Assembly (NCBI GenBank): GCA_903845455.1
Contig: CAIMXN010000212.1
Location: 1-5,042, forward strand
From: an uncultured beta proteobacterium
Lineage (GTDB): Bacteria; Pseudomonadota; Gammaproteobacteria; Burkholderiales; Burkholderiaceae
DNA: 5,042 nt
Reading direction: 5' to 3'
Numbering within the stretch: the first letter of the stretch is position 1; every line of letters starts with the position of its first letter. The notes under the pieces are model-generated. The model ran no database searches and had not been told where the DNA came from. It saw only the letters and a program-made list of their open reading frames with translations. Made by a program: the position numbers and the translations under genes. This document shows positions 1-4,108 of this stretch, one piece after another.

Positions 1-69
1 CAGAGAGGGTATTTGCAAAATCAATACCATTGCTAGCAGAACATAGCGGCTAAAGTAATTAATATGCAT
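1..69 (-). CDS. N-terminal fragment of a probable signal-peptide or membrane protein, cut by the left window edge
   Basis: Reading the minus strand from an ATG at 69, 23 codons stay open to the window edge. The translation begins MHINYFSRYVLLAMVLILQI: a short polar N terminus with one Arg followed by a hydrophobic stretch, which is the build of a Sec signal peptide or first membrane helix. A minimal Shine-Dalgarno (GGA, six bases before the ATG) and a reasonable sigma-70-type promoter (TTGAGG, 18-bp spacer, TATACT, at 149-120) lie upstream in the correct orientation. Only the first residues are visible, so product and family cannot be named. A chance open frame of this length is possible; the case rests on the combination of promoter, start and hydrophobic N terminus. 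Confidence 0.42.
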   Translation of the reverse strand, partial: MHINYFSRYVLLAMVLILQIPSL

Positions 70-119
70 AAGGCATCCGGTCTTCTGGTGATTAAAGGGG
101 GTCTAATAAATGCTCTTAG

Positions 120-149
120 AGTATAGGTGAGTCTAGAGTCGCCCCTCAA
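120..149 (-). promoter_or_regulatory. Candidate sigma-70 promoter for the left-edge minus-strand gene
   Basis: On the minus strand, TTGAGG (149-144, four of six matches to TTGACA) and TATACT (125-120, five of six to TATAAT) are separated by 18 bp. Transcription would begin near 113, giving a leader of about 44 nt before the ATG at 69. This is a consensus match only. Confidence 0.38.
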
Positions 150-158
150 CCAGGTTGA
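146..158. promoter_or_regulatory. Small dyad between two divergent -35 elements, possible operator
   Basis: TCAACC-A-GGTTGA is a perfect six-base inverted repeat with a one-base centre at 152. Each arm overlaps the -35 hexamer of one of two divergent candidate promoters (TTGAGG on the minus strand, TTGAAA on the plus strand). A dimeric regulator bound here could control both directions. The symmetry may also arise simply because two TTGA-type -35 boxes face away from each other. Confidence 0.3.
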
Positions 159-183
159 AAAGAAATATATTGATCCTTATATA
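155..183 (+). promoter_or_regulatory. Candidate sigma-70 promoter upstream of the DUF4239 gene
   Basis: TTGAAA (155-160, five of six matches) and TATATA (178-183, four of six) are spaced by 17 bp. Transcription from here would start near 190 and give a leader of about 90-115 nt that contains the tandem decamer site at 232-251. In that geometry the decamer site would lie downstream of the start point, favouring repression. A weaker alternative promoter is TTGCGA (241-246) with TAATAC (265-270), which would overlap the site. Confidence 0.38.
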
Positions 184-231
184 GGCCCTGGGATAGCTAT
201 TAACCTCGATTTACTATTGATCTAGATATTC

Positions 232-251
232 TGTGAGTAATTGCGAGTATT
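232..251 (+). promoter_or_regulatory. Tandem decamer regulator site, copy 1 (upstream of DUF4239 gene)
   Basis: Two consecutive decamers, TGTGAGTAAT and TGCGAGTATT, sit head to tail with exact 10-bp periodicity, in the same orientation as the downstream gene. The first 16 bases differ at only two positions from the site upstream of the 102-residue minus-strand gene (3370-3355). Tandem repeats one helical turn apart are typical of regulators that bind as head-to-tail dimers, for example OmpR-family response regulators. The identity of the regulator is unknown. Confidence 0.5.
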
Positions 252-279
252 TGGAGTGGCGGACTAATACATTCAGTGC

Positions 280-1086
280 ATGTTTACCACCTTAAGAGTT
301 GATATGCCCGCCTTTATTTATCGCTTCTCAAATTTAACCATTATGTTTGGCTGCATCTTATCTGTCAGTATTTTTATGGATCTGCTGCCAAAACTGATTC
401 AGATGATTCCTTATTTTGAGCCCAGCGAGGAAAGTAGTAGTTTTGGCCATTACCTATTTGCTCCAGTAGGCTCTAGTGCTGGTCTTATTATCGGTTTTTT
501 ATTAAATCAAGCGCAATCCAATTTTCGAGAAGTGGAGAATTCTGTTTCCTCAGAGGCAGGACGGATTAATAATTTAGATAGGCTACTACTGCGCTTTGGG
601 GATAATCAATCCCTTGCAATTCGTGGTGAACTACAAAAATACGTTGAATCCATCATTAATGATGAGTGGCCTAATTTAAAAGATGGTGTTGGCAACAAAA
701 ATACCCATATGCTTTGGCGGGCAACTTCACAAGATCTCTTTAAGCTTGATCCAAAAGATCCAAAACAACTTGCCATCTATTCTGATATTTTAAAAAAGTC
801 AGAAGAAATCGCTGAAAGTAGAGAATATCGTATAGATCGGTCCACCCAAAAATTACCTGAGTTATTTTGGGTTGTTATTTTTCTATTGATTTCTGCATTA
901 ACAGCAATCAATAGTTTATTTATTCCCTCAAGTAATATGACCTTTGCCTTGACGATCGTACCCGTTACTTTTAGCGGGTTAATTTCATTATTGATTATTA
1001 CGGACCAACCGTTCAAAGGTCAGGCCTCAGTGAAACCAAGCGCCCTAATAAAGGTTCTGGAATCGATTAAAACCCGCAATAAGTGA
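280..1086 (+). CDS. Bestrophin-like (DUF4239) inner-membrane protein
   Basis: The 268-residue protein has the DUF4239/bestrophin-like layout: two N-terminal membrane segments (about residues 17-37 and 58-76), a soluble, mostly helical region with an acidic/Arg pattern (EVENSVSSEAGRINNLDRLL at 84-103), then two C-terminal membrane segments (about 193-216 and 220-241). It ends with the family's characteristic tail, a DQPFKGQ motif at 242-248 followed by VKP and an amphipathic helix. Family members are thought to be membrane proteins related to bestrophin channels, but biochemical function is generally not established. The ATG at 280 lacks a Shine-Dalgarno. An in-frame ATG at 304 (residue 9) is preceded by AAGAG five bases upstream and may be the true start, giving 260 residues. 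The gene stands alone and converges on the next gene with a 95-nt gap. The tandem decamer site at 232-251 suggests shared regulation with two genes at the right of the window. Confidence 0.75.
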   Translation: MFTTLRVDMPAFIYRFSNLTIMFGCILSVSIFMDLLPKLIQMIPYFEPSEESSSFGHYLFAPVGSSAGLIIGFLLNQAQSNFREVENSVSSEAGRINNLDRLLLRFGDNQSLAIRGELQKYVESIINDEWPNLKDGVGNKNTHMLWRATSQDLFKLDPKDPKQLAIYSDILKKSEEIAESREYRIDRSTQKLPELFWVVIFLLISALTAINSLFIPSSNMTFALTIVPVTFSGLISLLIITDQPFKGQASVKPSALIKVLESIKTRNK

Positions 1087-1125
1087 AATTCATTTGAGCA
1101 TCCAAGTGCAAGATATCGCTATCGT

Positions 1126-1158
1126 TAGGTCATTAAACTGCTACAGGAAAATGGCCTA
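1126..1158. terminator. Weak hairpin between convergent genes
   Basis: TAGGTCATT (1126-1134) pairs with AATGGCCTA (1150-1158), nine base pairs including one G-T, with a 15-nt loop. It lies between the stop codons of two convergent genes, where a terminator is expected. There is no clear T-run on either side, so it is at best a non-canonical terminator. Confidence 0.22.
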
Positions 1159-1181
1159 GTTAATTACATTGCTTGCGTTGT

Positions 1182-1682
1182 TTACTTGATGTGAAGAACA
1201 TGCTGCCATGTACCATCTTTAAAATGGAGTGAATCCATCCAGCCACCAGCCCCAGCAAACTTACCAGTACCGCCAGTAATGGCGCGGGCAGTTGGGGCTG
1301 CCTCTCTTAAGGTCGACTTAAAGCTTGGATACATCGCGACGCCCTGGATAATTAATTGATCCTTTGTACCTTCACCGAAAGCAAAAACGGCATTGGTAAT
1401 TCTTGCCTCCACCCCATCACCATTTGTGGTCACGTTGGTAGTGGTCATGATCCAATCAGTGACAACCTCATCGCCATTATCTGCTTTAGCGTTGAAATGA
1501 AATAAACGGATATCGCCAATAGATTGGCCAGGTGTTCCATGATCAAGCAAGATAGGGGCAGGTATTTCTGGGTGGGTAAGCGTTATAACCGTTTCAGCAC
1601 AGACCAAACCACTCAGGGCTAAAAGAGTACCTGCGATAAAGCTACGCCAAAAAAACTTAAAATTTAAATACTCTATGTACAT
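1182..1682 (-). CDS. Secreted allene-oxide-cyclase-barrel / dirigent-like protein
   Basis: From the ATG at 1682 the protein has 166 residues. Residues 1-29 form a Sec signal peptide with Arg13, a hydrophobic core at 15-27 and a likely cleavage after Cys-Ala (28-29), before Glu30. The mature part is rich in beta strands and Gly. It includes a DxRLFHFNA strand (57-65) and a hallmark GGTGKFAGAGG turn (137-147), like the GGTGxYxxAxG motif of plant dirigent proteins and bacterial allene-oxide-cyclase-like barrels. The predicted fold is an eight-stranded beta barrel acting in the periplasm or outside the cell; its ligand or reaction cannot be told. A longer frame is open to a TTG at 1742, but that would place about 20 poorly compatible residues before the signal peptide, and the TTG falls in the candidate -35 box. 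No Shine-Dalgarno is evident at the chosen ATG. It is a single gene, convergent with the DUF4239 gene. Confidence 0.62.
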   Translation of the reverse strand: MYIEYLNFKFFWRSFIAGTLLALSGLVCAETVITLTHPEIPAPILLDHGTPGQSIGDIRLFHFNAKADNGDEVVTDWIMTTTNVTTNGDGVEARITNAVFAFGEGTKDQLIIQGVAMYPSFKSTLREAAPTARAITGGTGKFAGAGGWMDSLHFKDGTWQHVLHIK

Positions 1683-1713
1683 ATTGAAAACTATTAAAGT
1701 TAATGGTGAAAAA

Positions 1714-1742
1714 ATTGTATGTTTCTGACTGCGCCACACCAA
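1714..1742 (-). promoter_or_regulatory. Candidate promoter for the AOC-barrel-like gene
   Basis: On the minus strand TTGGTG (1742-1737, three of six matches) and TACAAT (1719-1714, five of six) are spaced by 17 bp. The start point would be near 1707, about 25 nt before the ATG at 1682. This fits the shorter start better than the TTG at 1742. It is a consensus match only. Confidence 0.28.
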
Positions 1743-1824
1743 GACATTAATCCAGTTAGGATAATATCAAAGCCTCGCTAAACCCCTCCAAAGCCATCCC
1801 TAGAAAAGCATACATCAATGCTAA

Positions 1825-1840
1825 AATTATCATGATAATT
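1825..1840. repeat. 16-bp perfect palindrome upstream of the NHLP-type gene
   Basis: AATTATCATGATAATT is fully self-complementary with no spacer, the form expected for a homodimeric repressor operator. It contains a GATAAT hexamer at 1834-1839 that could serve as a -10 element, though no good -35 is seen. The ATTATC/GATAAT hexamers recall Fur-box units, but their order (diverging, with no central base) is not that of a canonical Fur box. Confidence 0.45.
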
Positions 1841-1860
1841 AGCTTATTCGGATAAGCTAA
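1839..1860. repeat. Perfect 9-bp stem-loop abutting the palindrome, upstream of the NHLP-type gene
   Basis: TTAGCTTAT (1839-1847) and ATAAGCTAA (1852-1860) are perfectly complementary around the loop TCGG. The left arm shares its first two bases with the end of the preceding palindrome, so two dyads lie end to end, 53 nt before the start codon. It could be a second operator half or an RNA hairpin in the leader. No T-run follows, so it is not an intrinsic terminator on the plus strand. Confidence 0.45.
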
Positions 1861-1913
1861 GGCTTACTGGACTAATTTTACTATTTGCAAGTATTTCATT
1901 TTGAGAGGTGCGT

Positions 1914-2180
1914 ATGGCTTTTGAAGAAAATCACTACCAGCAACTGATTGCCTTATGCTGGAAAGATGAGGTATTTAAGAATGAGTTGATGCAAGACCCT
2001 CATGCAACTTTAAAAGCGGTTGGCTTGACTCCGCCTTCCGGTGTGGTAGTTAGGGTTATTGAAAATACAATTACCGAATTTACTTTGGTGATACCGCCAA
2101 ATCCAGCAAATATGTCTGCTGAACATCTTGAATGGGATCGAATTGCTGGCGGCGGTGTAGCCTACTATATAGGCGGATAA
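1914..2180 (+). CDS. NHLP-type RiPP precursor-like peptide with very short core
   Basis: This 88-residue protein carries the pattern of the nitrile-hydratase-like leader peptide (NHLP, proteusin-type) precursor family. An N-terminal helix has a CWKDEVFKNEL segment (15-25) and DP at 28-29, then LKAVGL (33-38), a strand VVVRVIENT (44-52), the TLVIPPNP block (57-64) matching the family's conserved hydrophobic-Pro strand, and a C-terminal helix leading into IAGGG (77-81). In the family, a maturation protease cuts after the double glycine; here that would leave only VAYYIGG or GVAYYIGG. The core has no Cys, Ser, Thr or Lys, so lanthionine, azoline or Lys acylation are not available; Tyr84 and Tyr85 are the obvious modifiable side chains. 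The ATG at 1914 follows GAGAGG by five bases. The GTG at 1908 would overlap that Shine-Dalgarno and is disfavoured. No modifying enzyme, protease or transporter is adjacent, so it is an orphan precursor, or a leader-like protein with another job. Confidence 0.72.
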   Translation: MAFEENHYQQLIALCWKDEVFKNELMQDPHATLKAVGLTPPSGVVVRVIENTITEFTLVIPPNPANMSAEHLEWDRIAGGGVAYYIGG

Positions 2181-2212
2181 GTTGAATTTGATTTAAAAAA
2201 TGAACTTCGCTT

Positions 2213-2237
2213 AAGCTACCTGCGGGTGGCTTTTCTT
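2213..2237 (+). terminator. Intrinsic terminator of the NHLP-type gene
   Basis: AAGCTACC (2213-2220) pairs with GGTGGCTT (2225-2232) around the loop TGCG, eight pairs including one G-T, followed by TTTTCTTT. It begins 33 nt after the stop codon, a standard position, and closes a single-gene transcript. Confidence 0.65.
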
Positions 2238-2296
2238 TGCCCAAACCTAGCTTAGCTCTTAAATTAAAGCGCCAGCTTCACTGCCCAGTGTAAAAG

Positions 2297-2335
2297 TTAA
2301 AAGGCAGTCCAATATTGAGTTGGACTGCCTTTTAA
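2297..2335. terminator. Strong bidirectional terminator between convergent genes
   Basis: A perfect 16-bp stem pairs 2297-2312 with 2320-2335 around the loop TATTGAG. The core is GGCAGTCCAA / TTGGACTGCC, flanked by AAAA on the left and TTTT on the right, so each strand has a GC stem ending in a U-run. It lies between the NHLP-type gene (plus) and the EF-hand gene (minus), about 80 nt past the latter's stop, and can end transcription from both sides. Confidence 0.75.
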
Positions 2336-2417
2336 GCAGACTGCTAAAACCAAAAAATGAAAGTTGAACTGATTTTCTTTAATTCAATTTCAATCTGGTT
2401 TTTAATATATTAGACCA

Positions 2418-2720
2418 TTAACAACCGCAAGTATTTAGCTCTTCTTGAGAGAGTGAGCCGTCTCCGTTCTTATCCCATCTCTTAAATTCAGAAGCTGGAA
2501 CGCCATAAGCCTCTGCCTCTTGTTGTGAGATAACGCCATCACCATTAGTATCCATTGCCTTAAATTCTGCGGCAGAAAGTTTTCCGTCGCCATCTTTATC
2601 AATCTTTTTGTACCAATCAGCTTGCTGTGATTGTGGGCTCGAATTTTTAAAATAATTGAATGAGTAATATCCGATGCCTGCCAGCAGAATTAATAACGCC
2701 AAAACTTTTGCTATCTTCAT
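2418..2720 (-). CDS. Membrane-anchored or exported three-EF-hand calcium-binding protein
   Basis: The 100-residue protein starts with a Lys-flanked hydrophobic helix (residues 5-21), which is either an uncleaved anchor or a signal peptide; no clean cleavage site is seen. The rest is three canonical EF-hand loops at 41-52 (D41, D43, D45, S49, E52), 57-68 (D57, N59, D61, S65, E68) and 83-94 (D83, N85, D87, S91, E94). All have Asp at position 1, Gly at 6 and Glu at 12, so calcium binding is well supported. The loops face the periplasm if the helix is an N-in anchor. It ends with Cys-Gly-Cys (98-100), which could form a disulfide, bind metal or dimerise. An odd number of hands suggests dimerisation or an unpaired hand. 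The start follows GGAAGAG by three bases. The calcium-sensing partner is unknown. Confidence 0.8.
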   Translation of the reverse strand: MKIAKVLALLILLAGIGYYSFNYFKNSSPQSQQADWYKKIDKDGDGKLSAAEFKAMDTNGDGVISQQEAEAYGVPASEFKRWDKNGDGSLSQEELNTCGC

Positions 2721-2902
2721 AAACTCTTCCTTTATTAAACTCGCTACCTAAAAAACCAATTCCTAGACCGTGGGCATATTGCCTAAGTCAGCGGAGGATG
2801 TCTTGATACTAATATAGCTTGGGGATCTGTGTAAAGCCTGCCAAGTGACCACCCTTAGAATGGGGAAAATGGCTACTTATTCCCTGATAAGCCCAATTCC
2901 TG

Positions 2903-2932
2903 ACATGATGCTAACCGTAGCCAGCATCATGT
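2903..2932. terminator. 10-bp hairpin downstream of the 102-residue gene
   Basis: ACATGATGCT (2903-2912) and AGCATCATGT (2923-2932) form a perfect stem with a 10-nt loop. It sits about 37 nt past the stop of the minus-strand gene at 2969, the expected place for its terminator. The T-run, however, follows on the plus strand (2932-2935), not on the minus strand. It may act as a transcript 3' structure or as a terminator against plus-strand readthrough. Confidence 0.4.
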
Positions 2933-2968
2933 TTTGGATTTCTAGCACAACTTTAGAGCTGGGACTAT

Positions 2969-3277
2969 TTAAACCTTTATTTTCATACGAAACAGCAAAT
3001 CTAGATCATTACGCTTAAATGGCTCAGCCAATTCACTTTCAACATCAGCTAAAAAGACTGCAAAATCATTAGTATCTTCGAGGTTAGCAGCATGGGTAGC
3101 ATTCTCCCAAATCGCAAATCCTTCAATGGTATTTTGCGCTGGGTTGCCAGCGATCACGACATCATGAATATCCTTGTTGTGAGCAATAATTTCTTCGGCA
3201 AAGCGATGATAGCGTTCACAAACTTTTTTGTATGAGCCAGGTTTTGTTTTAAGCCAACTGTGTCCTACGTGTGCCAT
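2969..3277 (-). CDS. Small predicted dimeric alpha/beta-barrel (ABM-like) protein
   Basis: The cytoplasmic 102-residue protein has no signal peptide. Its predicted order is strand (HVGHSWLK, 3-10), long helix (15-34), strand (VVIAGN, 40-45), strand (EGFAIWEN, 52-59), helix (about 62-83) and strand (LDLLFRMKIK, 92-101). This is the ferredoxin-like layout of the antibiotic-biosynthesis-monooxygenase/dimeric alpha-beta barrel superfamily, and the length and the xGFAIWEN strand suit it. His24, His33 and Trp57 are possible pocket residues. I do not recognise a specific family, and the function is unassigned. The ATG follows AAGGAA by about five bases. A good promoter and a tandem decamer site lie upstream. 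The adjacent DUF1330 gene also belongs to the dimeric alpha/beta-barrel fold and carries the same site, but the two are separated by 237 nt and appear to be separate units. Confidence 0.62.
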   Translation of the reverse strand: MAHVGHSWLKTKPGSYKKVCERYHRFAEEIIAHNKDIHDVVIAGNPAQNTIEGFAIWENATHAANLEDTNDFAVFLADVESELAEPFKRNDLDLLFRMKIKV

Positions 3278-3298
3278 GATATTCCTTCAATAATTTAA

Positions 3299-3328
3299 GC
3301 TATAGCGTCATTGCATACAGCATGACAA
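3299..3328 (-). promoter_or_regulatory. Candidate promoter of the 102-residue gene
   Basis: On the minus strand TTGTCA (3328-3323, five of six matches) and TATAGC (3304-3299, four of six) are spaced by 18 bp. Transcription would start near 3292, about 15 nt before the ATG and just ahead of the AAGGAA ribosome site. The tandem decamer site lies 22 bp upstream of the -35 box, a position suited to an activator. Confidence 0.42.
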
Positions 3329-3350
3329 ATACTGAACTACGTCCCTTGAA

Positions 3351-3370
3351 AATCCTCACAATAACTCACA
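3351..3370 (-). promoter_or_regulatory. Tandem decamer regulator site, copy 2 (upstream of the 102-residue gene)
   Basis: On the minus strand the site reads TGTGAGTTAT then TGTGAGGATT, two head-to-tail decamers in the same orientation as the gene. A further partial copy, TGAGGATTG, lies immediately upstream (3379-3371), shifted by one base. The site matches copy 1 and copy 3 at 14 of 16 core positions each. It sits upstream of a candidate -35 element. Confidence 0.52.
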
Positions 3371-3446
3371 CAATCCTCATTTCCAGTCATTTCAATGGCA
3401 TTTTGCTACCTAAAGTGCTTGCATTGAGAATTTGCACCCAGACTAA

Positions 3447-3466
3447 TCTAGTACTTAAGTACTAGA
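3447..3466. repeat. 20-bp perfect palindrome
   Basis: TCTAGTACTTAAGTACTAGA is fully self-complementary with no spacer and contains two CTAG tetramers, usually scarce in proteobacterial DNA. It lies in the 237-nt gap between two minus-strand genes, about 170 bp upstream of the 102-residue gene's start and 49 bp past the DUF1330 stop. It has no T-run and no loop, so a DNA-binding site (operator) is likelier than a terminator. Confidence 0.5.
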
Positions 3467-3514
3467 AGTTAACCCGTAGTAGCTAGGGAGCCACTCTAAA
3501 AAAAGGGGGGTAGC

Positions 3515-3919
3515 TTATTTGGGCGGGGTACCTTCGATAATATTAATTCGAAACGTAGCGTACTTCCTACCAATTTCAATCGCTTTTTTATATTCTTCTG
3601 AGGCATAAAATGCTTCAGCTTTTGCAAGGCTTTCAAACTCAATCAAATTGACTCTGTGGGATGTTTTTTCTCCAGTAATATTTACAGTAGGACCACCCCG
3701 AGATAGAAATTTACCGCCTAACTTACTATCATAGAGTTTTGAAATCAAAGGTCGATATTCTTTTGCATAGGCCTCATGATTACTAATGCTTATCTCCGCT
3801 ATGACATAGGCAGGAATCGATTCAGCATGTACCGACTGAATCAATGCAAGTTGAAAGAAAAAAACTAGCCCCATGAGTACACGCCCTGAGAAAAAACAAA
3901 AAAAGTGACTTACTTGCAT
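3515..3919 (-). CDS. Secreted DUF1330-family protein
   Basis: The 134-residue precursor starts with a hydrophobic N terminus ending in VHA, so signal peptidase I cleavage is likely after Ala32, leaving a mature domain of about 102 residues. That domain follows the DUF1330 pattern: PAYVIAEISI (36-45), EAYAKEY (49-55), GGKFLSRGGP (68-77), HRVNLIEFESLAKAEAFY (88-105), SEEY (107-110), then a final strand. DUF1330 has a ferredoxin-like dimeric alpha/beta-barrel fold; most members are cytoplasmic and lack a signal peptide, so export is a notable difference. Function is not known. The ATG at 3919 has only a weak AGAG-type ribosome site. Met16 (3874) is an alternative that would drop Arg13 and leave a signal peptide without positive charge, so the longer form is preferred. 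A tandem decamer site lies 61-81 bp upstream. Confidence 0.8.
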   Translation of the reverse strand: MQVSHFFCFFSGRVLMGLVFFFQLALIQSVHAESIPAYVIAEISISNHEAYAKEYRPLISKLYDSKLGGKFLSRGGPTVNITGEKTSHRVNLIEFESLAKAEAFYASEEYKKAIEIGRKYATFRINIIEGTPPK

Positions 3920-3980
3920 GTTCTCTTCATCCCTTATAGTTTTATAAATTGAGCGCCTAGATTAATTTGATGGCTTTAGA

Positions 3981-4000
3981 AAAGCTCACAAAAGCTCACA
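3981..4000 (-). promoter_or_regulatory. Tandem decamer regulator site, copy 3 (upstream of DUF1330 gene)
   Basis: On the minus strand two identical decamers, TGTGAGCTTT, lie head to tail in the orientation of the DUF1330 gene. A possible -10 element TATAAA is at 3946-3941, with no good -35 before it, as expected for an activator-dependent promoter. The first 16 bases match copy 2 at 14 positions. Confidence 0.52.
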
Positions 4001-4108
4001 TCATCACACTTTAAAAATACCACGCCATCGGACGCTAGGGCTTATCAACACCACTTCAATCACAAACCCCAATCGCTGCACAGTAAAATGCAATGCCGGC
4101 AATGGTGA

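Noticed and set aside
777..1016. Minus-strand open frame of 79 codons
   Set aside because: It lies entirely inside the DUF4239 gene on the opposite strand and has no recognisable features or ribosome site.
1094..1193. Plus-strand reading KLLQENGLVNYIA, possibly a gene remnant after the DUF4239 gene
   Set aside because: The in-frame open stretch is very short, follows a stop codon, and its end overlaps the AOC-like gene on the other strand. Chance is the simpler explanation.
1825..1840. Fur box upstream of the NHLP-type gene
   Set aside because: The ATTATC and GATAAT hexamers are present but in diverging order without the central base of the canonical site, so only a generic palindrome is claimed.
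3322..3465. Plus-strand open frame of 47 codons beginning MTNTELRPLK
   Set aside because: It has no Shine-Dalgarno, overlaps the promoter, decamer site and palindrome of the minus-strand gene, and resembles no family I know.
3481..3515. Terminator for the DUF1330 gene at the A7G6 tract
   Set aside because: The minus strand has a C6T8 run just after the stop codon, but no GC-rich stem precedes the T-run. Only a weak six-pair match with a long loop is possible.
4079..4108. Terminator for the GNAT gene
   Set aside because: Only an eight-base palindrome (TGCCGGCA) without loop or adequate stem is seen, so no intrinsic terminator is supported.
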